A stretch of 64,000 bases of DNA from Chytridium lagenaria (Eukaryota; Chytridiomycota; Chytridiomycetes; Chytridiales; Chytridiaceae), in contig JAHLKC010000162.1 of the NCBI GenBank assembly GCA_025449115.1, positions 18,945-82,944 of the forward strand, given 5' to 3'. Positions 47,959-59,268 of this stretch are shown here, in pieces; position 1 is the stretch's first letter, and every line of letters starts with the position of its first letter. The notes below the pieces were generated by a model. It was not told the origin of the DNA. It did not search any database and was given only the letters and a program-made list of their open reading frames with translations. Made by a program: the position numbers and the translations under genes.

Positions 47959-49318
47959 AGTTTGGGAGCTATCCTGTTTTTTAGTTTTACTCGGTTTTTT
48001 CCCAAGTATGTGATGATATTGGGCGTACTGTGGTAAAAAATATAACCACATTTGGCGCTTTTACGCGGTGTTGCAATTCAAGTTGCCTTTGCAGATTGTG
48101 GTTTGAAATCCTTGACGGATCACAACGGACGATAAATATGTTTGCAATTATTGTTTTTACATCATCAACGACAATCGTCATGGGTGATTCCACCGGATCT
48201 GCCGCCGCATCTCCGTCAAGAGTTGTCAGAGGCTAATTAATAGTAAATGCATGTTACACCAAATAGCGCAGTAACGCATTAATATTTAATGTATGGCTCA
48301 CACATGCCGCATCTGAATTCCCTTTCTTGACAAGGGCCAAAGTGATGGCAGATCCCTTTAGCAGCCCGTAGCAACGAGGCTCAATGGAGGGAGTGGTGCG
48401 CGTATAGAATTCACCATTTCCTCTCTACTTGTATGCAATCAGTTCATCTGATACTTCGCAACGCGTTTGCCTCTCGTCATTCGTCGACGACCCTCCTTTA
48501 GTCTAAACATTCTTCAACAAAAAACTCTTTCTCTATTACTCTAATTTTGATACTATAGCCTGACGCGTTTGCGCCTTTTTAATAGATTCGAAATCAAGCG
48601 GACACCATTTGTGAGTAATCCCCACACCTCTCTGCCTACGCTTTCGCGTCGCCTCTTTTCAACCTGTTTTTGATTTTACCCCGTATATTCACTATATTAT
48701 ATGGAAAGCTGTTGTGGTGGTTTAACGTGCGGATAATATCTCATGCCTTCTAATTCGTTCTAATTTCATTCCGTCGGCGAAGCCAAAGTTCCCATAAATT
48801 GTCATAAAATGCGTTAATGCTGCCCCACCTCATTAAAACTATAGAGCTGAAGTGGTTTGACCCTTCGGCTAAGCTACATTGCACTGTGTTTGAACCGCAG
48901 CTTAGCATGATCAACGCCATCACTAATGTCATAAGTGTCATTCCGCCCCATCCTATATGCATGTCCATCATCGACATCGTCAACGTCACTATTTCACCAC
49001 CGATGGTTTCTCTCTCTCTTGGAGTACAAACGTGTGCGGCTCCAGGAGGCTGTGTGCATGCAGATACGCATGTATGTACCTGTGAGGGCATCAGACCCAA
49101 TTTCCAATAATAAAATTCAATATGAAAAAATGCAAAAAAAAGGTCTGACAATTTAATTTACTAAGTAATTGCGAGAGACCAGCCTCAATACCTTCAAAAA
49201 AATGAGGGTCTCAAGCCATTCAGTATTTTCATAATTAATTGCTTCTTCGCCGCCAGCCATGTCCGCCCCCAGCTTCAAATATCAAGAAAAATTATCATAG
49301 ACACGGAATTCCTTTCTT
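47959..49318. other. Intergenic region before the secreted-protein block
   Basis: 1.4 kb. Open frames at 48817-49110 (+) and 49151-48750 (-) overlap on opposite strands, have no conserved motif and no clear start context, and are not called. No tRNA-like B box is seen. Confidence 0.35.
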
Positions 49319-49325
49319 TATAAAT
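49319..49325 (+). promoter_or_regulatory. TATA box of the cysteine-module gene
   Basis: TATAAAT lies 78 bp upstream of the ATG at 49403, followed by a CA-rich leader (acacacactcacacacc). The arrangement matches the 7-kb secreted gene. Confidence 0.55.
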
Positions 49326-49402
49326 ACATCCAACACACACTCACACACCCCACATACATACATTCACACAGTACTCAACTTGCATACCCAACCACATCAA
49401 GC

Positions 49403-52400
49403 ATGAAGCTTCTCATCGGATCCGCCGTTGTTGCGGTCCTCTCCATCTCATCATCCACCGTCGCCGCGCCTACAAAACACATCACCATCAAAGGAAATGC
49501 TGGCTCTTATTCAGACTGCAGCAAACTTAGGGAGACAGCTTACAAGGGATGTGTCGACACCTTTCCTCAGAATGGTCCTTTGACCAGCGGTGCTTGTATT
49601 GACCAATCCGTTCGGTGAGGACCATTAACCATCTTCTTCTACATCTCTTTCAATTTGATTCGCGATGGGTCAAGCTTTGGAGTTGCATTCCGCTTGTGAT
49701 TTTTAGAAATGCATCCATTTACTCATATCCAGTTACTCACACGCATTCACATTCTTTTGTTGCGTTTGCTAGTCAAGCTGACAGCTGCGTTCGCGCAATC
49801 GATAACGGAGAGAAACCTTACCCATTCAACTTCAAGTACCCCAGTGCCGCTTCCGAGGAGACGGAGGACAAACCCCCTACTACTGGTGGTGAGCCACCAA
49901 AGGAGGGAGAGAATACCACCCCTCCCACAGCAGCAGGTCCTGGCACTGAAAAGCCTTTGATCGTTACCTTTTCTGATGTTGCGAAGTCATACTCGGACTG
50001 TACAAAGTTTTTAGCCAAGGGTAACGAGCTCTGCCAAGCTTACCCCGAGTGGGTTGAGGACGCGACTAAGCCTATGAGGTTCAAGTGCATCAACGTCAAC
50101 GTTGCGTGAGTAGTCATTCTCATCCTTTTTGCCTATTGACTGACTTTGTGCTTCTAGTGTCGGAGACAAATGTTTCGCTACCCCCTTTGAGCAAGGTGGT
50201 AAAACCAATAACTGGGACTTTGTCTACCCTAAACCGAAAGCTGCCGCCGTAAGGATCGCTGACGAGAGCCGTGCCGAAGAAGCTCCCAAACCCCTCGTCG
50301 TCACTTTCTCCGATGTTGCTAAATCTTACGCTGACTGCACAAAGTTCTTGGCCAAGGGTAACGAGCTCTGCAAGGGCTACCCCGAGTTCTTGGAGGATGC
50401 ATCCAAGCCCATGAGATTCAAGTGTATTAACGTTAATGTTGCGTAAGTGCTTCATTTTATATTATTTATTATTTATAATTTATTATACCTTTTTTGCTAT
50501 ATTGACCAATTCCTTCTTTATAGCGTCGGTGACAAGTGTTTTGCGACTCCTTTTGAGCAGGGTGGCAAAACCTTTGACTGGAAATTCGTCTACCCCAAGC
50601 AGAAGGACGTTGCACCTCCCGTTGAGCCCCCAGTTGACCCTCCCACTGGTGACAAGACTGGCGACAAGACTGGTGACAAGACGGGTGACCAGACCGGCGA
50701 CAAGACTGGCGACGCCAAGATCGTCACTTTCTCCGATGTTGCCAAGTCCTACGCTGATTGCACAAAGTTCTTGGCCAAGGGTAACGAGCTCTGCCAAGCT
50801 TACCCCGAGTATGTGGAGGACGCGTCAAAGCCGATGAGGTTCAAGTGCATCAACGTAAATGTTGCGTAAGTGAAATAATATTTTTCGACCGTCTTTTACG
50901 TTGACATTAACCTTTTTTCTTTACAGCGTCGGTGACAAGTGTTTTGCTACTCCTTTCGAGCAAGGTGGTAAAACGTATAACTGGAACTTTGTCTACCCTA
51001 AGCAGAAGGCTGCCGCTGTTGCCGAGAATCGCGCTGAGGAAGCCCCCAAGCCCCTCATTGTCACCTTCTCTGATGTCGCCAAGTCTTATGCTGATTGCAC
51101 CAAATTCCTGGCAAAGGGCAATGAGCTCTGTAACGGGTACCCCGAGTATGTTGAGGATGCGTCAAAGCCTATGAGGTTCAAGTGTATTAACGTGAACGTT
51201 GCGTGAGTGTCACAGTCATTCTATTTGTTTTGTTCAATTTTTTTCCCTTATACTAACGCTATATTATTTTGTAGCGTCGGCGACAAATGTTTCGCGACTC
51301 CGTTCGAGCAGGGTGGCAAAACTTTTGACTGGAAGTTCGTCTACCCCAAGCAGAAGGACGTTGCACCTCCCGTTGAGCCCCCAGTTGACCCTCCCACTGG
51401 TGACAAGACTGGCGACAAGACTGGTGACAAGACGGGTGACAAGACCGGCGAGAAGACTGGTGACGCCAAGATCGTCACTTTCTCCGATGTTGCCAAGTCC
51501 TACGCTGATTGCACAAAGTTCTTGGCCAAGGGTAACGAGCTCTGCCAAGCTTACCCCGAGTTCGTGGAGGACGCGTCAAAGCCTATGAGATTCAAGTGCA
51601 TTAACGTGAATGTTGCGTAAGTGAAATTATATCTTTCCACCGCTTACACTTATCATTCCTCTTATACGTTGACATTAACCTTTTTTCTTTACAGCGTCGG
51701 TGACAAGTGTTTTGCTACCCTTTCGAGCAAGGTGGTAAAACCTATAACTGGAACTTTGTCTACCCTAAGCAGAAGGCTGCCGCTGTCAGGGTTGCCGAGA
51801 ACCGCGCCGAGGAAGCCCCTAAACCCCTCATTGTCACCTTCTCTGATGTCGCCAAGTCTTATGCTGATTGCACCAAATTCCTGGCAAAGGGCAATGAGCT
51901 CTGTAACGGTTACCCCGAGTATGTTGAGGATGCGTCAAAGCCTATGAGGTTCAAGTGTATTAACGTGAACGTTGCGTGAGTGTCTCAGCCATTCTATTGT
52001 TTTGTTTCAATTTTTTCCCCCTATACTAACACAATATTATTTTGTAGCGTCGGTGACAAATGTTTCGCGACTCCTTTTGAGCAGGGTGGCAAAACCTTTG
52101 ACTGGAAGTTCGTCTACCCCAAGCAGAAGGATGCTGCACCTTCCGTTGACCCTCCCGTTGACCCTCCCACTGGTGACAAGACTGGCGACAAGACTGGTGA
52201 CAAGACGGGTGACCAGACGGGGCGATGCCAAGATCGTCACTTTCTCCGATGTTGCCAAATCCTACGCTGACTGCACAAAGTTCTTGGCTAAGGGTAACGA
52301 GCTCTGCCAAGCTTACCCGAGTGGGTTGAGGATGCGTCAAAGCCTATGAGGTTCAAGTGCATTAACGTGAACGTTGCGTGAGTAAAATACTTATTTTGCT

Positions 52401-53312
52401 TTTTTACGTTGACGTTAACCTTTTTTCTTTACAGCGTCGGTGACAAGTGTTTCGCTACTCCCTTTGAGCAAGGTGGTAAAACCTATAACTGGAACTTTGT
52501 CTACCCTAAGCAGAAAGCTGCCGCCGTCAGGGTCTCTGAAGATCGTGCCGAAGAAGCTCCAAAGCCCCTTGTTGTTACGTTCTCGAATGTCGCCAAGTCT
52601 TACGCGGACTGTGGCAAGTTTTTGGCTAAGGGAAATGAGCTTGCCAAGGGTACCCCGAGTATGTGGAGATGCGTCCAAAGCCGATGAGGTTCAAGTGTAT
52701 TAACGTGAACGTTGCGTGAGTGTCACAGTCATTCTATTTGTTTTGTTCAATTTTTTTCCCTTATACTAACGCTATATTATTTTTGTAGCGTCGGCGACAA
52801 ATGTTTCGCGACTCCGTTTCGAGCAGGGTGGCAAAACTTTTGACTGGAAGTTCGTCTACCCCAAGCAGAAGGACGCTGCACCTCCCGTTGAGCCCCCAGT
52901 TGACCCTCCCACGGTGACAAGACTGGCGACAAGACTGGTGACAAGACGGGTGACCAGACCGGCGACAAGACCGGCGACGCCCAAGATCGTCACTTTCTCC
53001 GACGTTGCCAATCTTACGCTGACTGCACAAAGTTCTTGGCCAAGGGTAACGAGCTCTGCCAAGCTTACCCCGAGTGGGTTGAGGATTCGACGAAAGCCTA
53101 TGAGGTTCAAGTGTATTAATGTGAACGTTGCGTGAGTTTTCCCCTCCCCTTGCTCTTTCCTGTGTCGATAGCTTTCTTGGTTTGACCCATTTTCTTTTTG
53201 CAGTGTCGGTGACAATTGCTTCGCTACTCCCTTTGAGCAAGGTGGAAAGACGTACGACTGGAAGTTTTTTACCCCAAGCCTAAGCAGGCCTCTGCCATTT
53301 CTGGGGACGTAG
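49403..53312 (+). CDS. Secreted protein of tandem four-cysteine modules, 11 exons, unknown family
   Basis: Signal peptide MKLLIGSAVVAVLSISSSTV, then 'SYSDCSKLRETAYKGC'. Exons: 49403-49614, 49773-50105, 50158-50442, 50524-50865, 50927-51202, 51275-51616, 51695-51975, 52048-52377, 52435-52715, 52789-53131, 53204-53312. Each middle exon encodes 'VGDKCFATPFEQGGK', 'W(K/N)FVYPK', a linker, '[20 protein letters not shown]', 'NELCQAYPE' and 'KPMRFKCINVNVA', so Cys pairs straddle the exon joints. Two linker types alternate: A ('AAAVRVAENRAEEAPKP') and B (Pro-rich then GDKTGDKTGD), in four A-B pairs. All introns are phase 2. Exons 1-6 are clean; 7-11 carry indels, and the as-read last exon stops early at 53312. 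No known family recognised; wall, adhesion or effector roles are possible but unsupported. Confidence 0.8.
50158..53131 (+). repeat. Higher-order tandem repeat: four A-B exon pairs (~730-770 bp)
   Basis: Pairs A1/B1 (50158-50865), A2/B2 (50927-51616), A3/B3 (51695-52377) and A4/B4 (52435-53131). Introns repeat along with exons: after A2 and A4 'cacagtcattctatttgttt', before A2, A3 and A4 'ttaaccttttttctttacag'. The intron identity shows duplication of the whole pair, not of single exons. Confidence 0.85.
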
Positions 53313-53855
53313 GCGATGGGACTGAGAGCAATCCAATTGTTTGTTCTCGCTGTTTATGTTATGTATTAAACCGATGTTTGTGGTTATCCAGCATTTCTCT
53401 TTCTTATTTCTTGCATTTTTTTATATATCTGAATTGAGCAGTTTCGTTTTGCTGAAATAAAATACTTTGAATTTGATACCTTTCTCGAGATAGTGTTTTA
53501 AAGCTTTTGTTTGAACTGTACCGTTCTATTTACTTTGAACTGCAAAAGCCTACCGTTCTATTTACCTTGAACTGCAAAAGTGCTTAAGTTTGCGTCAATT
53601 TCTGGAATAATGATCCTTTTATGCTATAGAAAGTTCCGATAATTGACGTATAACCAGTTTTCTGCCACCAAATCCATTTTAATCTTAATGGCTCTAACGT
53701 TAACGTTTGTGGTGTAGGTCATCTGCATTGAGGCTAACAATGTGGCTTTACATGGGGCAGAAAGGTTGTAATATTTATTTAACACGAAACAGTTGAAAAT
53801 GAATACATGAATACACCAACCCACATCTTGACATTTTTTGCATGCAAATTCCACC
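53313..53855. other. Intergenic region with a 33-bp direct repeat
   Basis: 'ccgttctatttactttgaac' followed by 'tgcaaaagccta' repeats directly at about 53521-53580. Otherwise AT-rich with no gene. Confidence 0.4.
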
Positions 53856-55520
53856 ATGCGCCTGTTCCTCGCCGTCATCACAACCCTCTTCTCTATCGCA
53901 TCCACCGCTCCCACAAATCATGTCACAGTCACAGCACCCGCTACCTCCTACACCGATTGCAGCAAGTTGAGGGAAAACAGCTTACAATCAATGTGTGGAG
54001 AAGTTCCCCCTGAACACTGAGTGTTTGGAGTGGGGAGGTCGGTGAGTTGAGTGATTTGAATGTGGAAGTCGCGTACTAACGGGCGTTTATTTAGACAGGC
54101 GGATGTGTGCGTACTAGCTATTGATGACGGGAAGAAGGCATATGTATTCGACTTTAAGTACCCTACAACCCCTTCGAAAGGCCCTACTGAGAATTCGGAC
54201 GAGAAACAGAAAGGCGCTGTTACCAGCATGTTGAACCGCACTGGCGACGATAAGCCTTTGATTGTTACTGTTTCCAGCATGGCAAGGTCTTACTCGGATT
54301 GTGGAAGGTTTTTGGAAAAAGGGAATGACGTTTGTATGGGGTATCCAAAGTATTTGGAGGATGAGACAACGCCTTCGAGCGAGAAGTGTATTAAAGTCAA
54401 CGTTGCGTGAGTGTTTTTAGACATTCGAACGTTGGCTGATGTGGTTTTGTAATAGAGTCGCGGACGAGTTTTTCGCGACGCCTTTCGAGAAAGGCAATAC
54501 ATACGACTGGAAGTTCGTCTACCCTAAGCAGGAGAGTCGTGCTCTCGCGTTCAAGGCGGGATGCAGATTTTTATAAAAATGTTGGACGGGGCAAGACCAT
54601 CACTCTTGATGTGACATCTTCCGACACCGTTGGGAGGTAAAGGCCAAGTCCAGAATAAGGAGAACATCCCTTCTGACCAACAGCGTCTATATACGCCGGT
54701 AAAAACTTGAGGAGGGAGACTCTCTTGGAGTATAATGTTCAGAGGGAGGCGACGCTTCACCTTGTTCTTTCGACTTCGTGGGATGCAGATTTTCGTGAAG
54801 ACGTTGGCCGGGAAGACGGTCAGTCTGCAGGTTCAATCTGCTGATACTATTGATAACGTCAAAACCAAAATTCAAGATCTGGAGGGCATCACGACTGATC
54901 AACAACGGCTCATGTTTTCTGGAAAGGAGCTTGAGGATGGTCGGACTCTTTCAGATTACGGTATTGAGACGGGGTCAACGCTTGACCTTTTTCTCCGTGT
55001 CCGTAGTATGCAGATTTTCATAAAGGTGTTGGCCGGTAAGACGATCACTCTGAACGTTCAGGGCGTCCGATACCGTTGGAACCGTTAAGGCAAAGATTCA
55101 AGAGGTGGAGGGGATTTTGTCTAGTCAACAACGGCTCATGTTTGCTGGGAAGTTACTTGAGGATAGTCGGTCTCTTTCGGATTACGGTATTGAGGAAAAG
55201 TCAACCATTGACCTTGTTTCCGTCTCCACCGATGTCGTCACTTTTGCTGACGTCGCTAAATCGTATGCGGATTGCACAAGATTCTTGGCAAAGGGTAATG
55301 ACCTGTGTCAGGTCTATCCGCAGTGGCTGGAGGATATGTCAAAGCCAGTGAGGTTCAAGTGTTTTAATGCCAATGTTGCGTAAGTATGGTTTTTTTAACC
55401 GTCTTTTCCTCACTCCTTTTTATTAAATCTTCATTTTACAGTGTCGGTGATAGGTGTTTCGCAACTCCTTTCGAAACTGGGAGAACTTACAATTGGAAGT
55501 TTGTCTATCCAAAGCCTTAG
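53856..55520 (+). CDS. Secreted cysteine-module protein with three embedded ubiquitin-like domains
   Basis: Paralogue of the 49.4-kb gene. Signal peptide [18 protein letters not shown], then '[11 protein letters not shown]'. Exons: 53856-54041, 54095-54406, 54456-55379, 55442-55520. Exon 2 has '[19 protein letters not shown]' and '[16 protein letters not shown]'. Exon 3 opens a module ('[20 protein letters not shown]'), then carries three ubiquitin-like domains (54561-55228), then closes with '[15 protein letters not shown]', '[14 protein letters not shown]' and 'KCFNANVA'. Exon 4 is '[20 protein letters not shown]' to the stop. Exon 3 length is divisible by three (924 nt) but contains several internal indels, mostly in the first domain. 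Exon 1 has one extra base near 53975. The ubiquitin array occupies exactly the linker position of the paralogue. Function unknown. Confidence 0.78.
54561..54782 (+). other. Ubiquitin-like domain 1 (indel-damaged)
   Basis: Begins [10 protein letters not shown]; later pieces 'SSDTVG', 'PSDQQRL', '[17 protein letters not shown]' and '[12 protein letters not shown]' align with ubiquitin order, but at least three single-base shifts separate them (54590-54610, near 54693, near 54770). It joins straight to the next Met with one Gly instead of two. Confidence 0.7.
54783..55007 (+). other. Ubiquitin-like domain 2 (intact, 75 aa)
   Basis: An uninterrupted domain: '[20 protein letters not shown]', '[20 protein letters not shown]', '[19 protein letters not shown]', then 'LFLRVRS' directly followed by the next MQIF. 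By ubiquitin numbering Lys6, 11, 27, 29 and 48 are kept, Lys33 and Lys63 are lost, the Leu8/Ile44/Val70 patch becomes Leu/Met/Phe, and the terminal Gly-Gly is replaced by a single Ser. Confidence 0.9.
55008..55228 (+). other. Ubiquitin-like domain 3
   Basis: Begins '[18 protein letters not shown]'; one extra G near 55062 shifts frame; continues '[17 protein letters not shown]', '[18 protein letters not shown]', '[15 protein letters not shown]'. It has no LRLRGG end and merges into '[16 protein letters not shown]' of the next cysteine module. Confidence 0.85.
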
Positions 55521-57508
55521 TAGGCTTTGACCTCTGGTGAGCGTACGTGTTACGCGTTTTTTCTGTCAATTGAAGCATCGATGCGAACGAGACTACGTTT
55601 GGCATCGAGCTGTACATATATATCCTACTTGAACATTACTGTGCTAATGTATCTAAATGAATATGTTTTGAGTTTATTTTTGCGATTGGAGTTTGCGTTT
55701 TTGAAAGATCGTGGCCTGCCTAGACGCGTCTTACTGGAATTGCAGTTTTGGATGAGGGGACAGTAGATATGCATGCATTTGTTGAAAACGTATAATCTTC
55801 GAAAATATAAATATTCCTACACTAAATTTCAGTGCCATCAATATAATCTAGTTCAAACAGCTGCAAGAATTTACTCTGTTGCCTACAATTTGAGTGTATA
55901 GTGTGTTTCCGTTCAGAGTTAAGCCGTTTTTTTATTGAAACTGCATACATTTGTTACGGCCTAGTTTGTTTGTAATTTATTTTAAATCACTGCAGATTAC
56001 CTCCACATCTACAAATTGAAGGCTCATCATCACTACCAGCTAGGACCTGTAATGAAGTCTGCGATACCCCCTTATCCGAGTCATCCAAGCGTTTATCTCC
56101 ATCCCTTTATAAGTGAGCTTGGTCGTGCTCTGGAAGCCCCGCGCCAAGTTTATTTGTGTATCGCTAATGATGATTATGAGCCAAAACCTTTAGGCTTGGA
56201 CGGTAAGCGCTATGCAATAGCACGGATGTTGGTGATGCAGTTTATGTGGAGCTGAATTTGAGTGCCGAAGCTCTGGAGACTTTTGCATGACCTGTAAGTG
56301 TTGGCTTTCAGTTGATGGCTTGGGCACCGCTGTCGATGTATCATGCTAGAATGGGACAGCACCAATAAAGTTTAAGGATATTTGGAAGAGCTGTCGCTGC
56401 GGTGGAGGTGACAGCATCCACATCCATACAGATCATCACCATGGCCGTGTGTGCGGAAACAGATAACTATGGACAAAATGCTTTCGCATCTCAGCATATC
56501 TCCCTTCATTTTGTATTTTATACATTCGCAACGACGAGCTTTAAAACTTGTGGACCGTGCTGCTAACGCCATCCAAAAGTATCTGGGTCCCACTTATTCG
56601 TGAGTGCAAGACCAGCCTCTGCAATATAATGTACAATGTAACTCGCCACTGTTCGACTTCCACTGCACTGAAGCATATAAATCTCACCTTATGGGATCAA
56701 CTCAAGCGCAGTACGTAAGCTGCAAGACTGTAAACACGTTTGGCTCATGCTCGCTGCGTTACGATGTGCTGCCAAAGATCCTTTCGAGAGAACCCGGCAC
56801 AGAGGAATGGTTTGTGAAAAATGTTCGAAGTACTGGGGATGGGGGTTTGGCGCGGTGCGCGCGAGAGGGCTACATTGAATGATAATTTCGTGGGGATTAA
56901 GACACATAGCGTAAACGTGAGGACAGGTGAGGCCAGGTGCCTCCTTTTAGCAATGACGTCGTTGTTAATATTTGGCACCCCTTTGTCCCAACGTCTTCCT
57001 CTCCCTCCTATGATGTCATCACAAATATCGGGGGATCCCGCATCGGCTCAGCGAGGTCCGTTGCCAGCTCAAAGTGAGCAATGTGGAGCACCCACTCAGG
57101 CCTTCCCCTCGTCCCCACTTAGTCTGGAAGAACGGAAAAAGCTTGTTTTTAGTCAGCTTAAACGTCTGACAAGTCGCTTAAACTCCTGACAATTCGCGCG
57201 TAAACTCCGACAACAGAAGGAAGCACGGAAAAACAGAAGCGCAACGGGTGGGGAAGCCTTTCACGTTCCTCACGTTCCCGTCCTTCGTGGGCGGCATAGT
57301 CGACGTCATTGCTTAGAATGGCGTGTTGAGAGACTCTGAAAGCCTTTAAAAATAGACTCCGATTTGGATGTTCCCTCCATCAACAACCTCATCCCCGTTC
57401 ATTTTCTCCCCAAGTTGCGACTTGAAGATCCTACCTCATTCATATCAGCGCCTACTCTATACATTAGAAACTACTTCATCTTCCAGAACTACAAGAATCT
57501 GAAACCTC
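55521..57508. other. Intergenic region with unrecognised short open frames
   Basis: 2 kb. Frames at 56016-56255, 56604-56882 and 56821-57189 (+) are open but share no recognisable domain and no clear splicing partners. The segment near 56180-56290 could be a decayed coding relic. The 57340-57508 part is the probable desaturase promoter/leader. Confidence 0.35.
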
Positions 57509-59268
57509 ATGTCAGCAACAACAACAGCAACCACGACCATTGAGTCGACAAAACCTGCAGCAACTGGCTGGGGACCCACACCCATCACTTTGAAGGTAAG
57601 CGAACTTGAATCGTTGGAATTCTGTTAAGTTTCAAGCATGTCATCTAATTTACGCATCATTGACAGAACATTCGATGGCTGCACGTTTTCCTCCCTTTTC
57701 GGCACCCCTATTATTGCAGTATACGGGCTGTTTACCGTTCCCATTCAATTCAAAACTTTTCTCTTTTCCATCTTCTACTACTACCTCACCGCTTTCGGGA
57801 TCACAGGAGGCAAGTATACATTTCACGTCCTTCCAGTCGCGTCACTTGACGATTATAAATAACTCTTCTGACAATAGGCTACCACCGTTATTGGTCGCAT
57901 CGCTCTTACGACGCGTCCCCGCCCTTTTCAGTATTTCCTGATGTTGATCGCCTCCGGAGCTGTCGAAGGATCTATTCGCTGGTGGTGCAGAGACCATCGT
58001 GCGCATCATCGCTTTACCGACACTCCTAAGGATCCCTTACGGTGCTCAGAACGGACTTTTCTGGAGTCACATTGGATGGATGTTGGTTAAACAGGACAAA
58101 AACGTCATTGGACGGGTTGATATTTCGGACCTTAATAGAGATAAGATGATTACGTGGCAAGCACCAGAACTATCTTTTGTAAGTGTTTTGTTTTTGTTTT
58201 TATCCGAGCTTAAACTTCAGGTTATTCGTCATACTGACTATTGCTTTATAAGCATCTCTTCGTTCATGGCCTTTGGTCCTTCCTTCTCTAGTTGCTGGTC
58301 TTGGATGGGGTGATTACGCTGGAGGTTACTTCTACCGCCGGTGTCCTTCGTCTTGTGTTGGGTATGTTTTCTTCGTCTTCCTCAAAGTGAAATATCTTGT
58401 TACTCACTCTTCGCTCAACAGTCCACCATGCCACGTTCTGTGTTAACTCTATTGCTCACTAACCTTGGCGGAACGTCCTTTGACGACAAGCACTCTCCTC
58501 GCGACCACTTCATCACCGCCCTCCTCACACTCGGTGAGGGCTACCACAACTTGTAAGAGACGAGCTTTTACTTTTTCTCTTGTTGTGAAACACTTGTCCT
58601 TACCGTTTCTTTTATTCTAGTCACCACCAATTTCCTTCCGACTACCGCAACGCCATTCAGTGGTGGCAGTATGACCCTACCAAGTGGTCAATTTGGGTTG
58701 CTTCTCTCTTCGGCCTCACCAACGACTTGAAACAATTCCCCGAAAACGAGATAGTCAAGGGCCGCGTAATGATGCAACAGAAAAAGATTGACGAGATCAA
58801 GAAGAGACTTGACTGGGGTGTTCCCATTGAAACTTTAAAGGTTGTCACGTTTGAAGATGGTGAGCATTTATTCTTTATTTCCCTTCTTAAACTACTGTCA
58901 ATGTACTGTTTTTGACTTTTCCATCTTAATTATCAGTAACCCGTGAAATCGAGCAAACCCGACGACCTCTCATTATCATCGGGGATATGGTCTATGATGT
59001 TACAAAATTCATGAACGATCACCCTGGAGGTAGCGGGTTCTTGAAGAGCGGTGTTGGTAGAGACATGACAAAAGCTTTTAACGGTAAGCGCGTCGCTTTT
59101 CTTTTTTCCATCGACTCAACACTTTCTTTCTCTGATCATTCTGATCATTTTTCTTCTCTAGGTGGTATCTACGACCACTCGAACGCTGCGCGTAATCTAA
59201 TGTCGTCCATGAGATGGGCAAAGTTTGAAGGCGCGGTCCCCGAGTCCTTCAAATCAAAGGAGGAGTAA
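57509..59268 (+). CDS. OLE1: Acyl-CoA delta-9 desaturase with C-terminal cytochrome b5 (Ole1 type)
   Basis: ER membrane enzyme making palmitoleic and oleic acid. Starts MSATTTATTTIESTKPAATG. Histidine boxes are 'HRYWSHRSY' (variant of HRLWSH), 'HRAHHRFTDTPKDPYGAQNG' and '[20 protein letters not shown]'. Between them are 'GLFWSHIGWMLVKQDK' and 'GGTSFDDKHSPRDHFITALL'. The C-terminal cytochrome b5 domain has 'IIIGDMVYDVTKFMNDHPGG' and a second haem-His region 'GGIYDHSNAARNLM', ending 'SFKSKEE'. Introns lie near 57596-57666, 57811-57876, 58179-58251, 58361-58421, 58554-58620, 58858-58936 and 59082-59160. Single-base breaks occur near 57690, 58010 and 58290. Tandem desaturase-b5 architecture is the normal fungal form. 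Confidence 0.93.

Noticed and set aside
48750..49151. 133-aa frame on the minus strand
   Set aside because: Overlaps an equally open plus-strand frame; no conserved motif, splice context or upstream promoter signal.
48240..49310. Possible tRNA or other RNA gene in the gap before the secreted cluster
   Set aside because: No A-box/B-box pair and no convincing cloverleaf found by eye.
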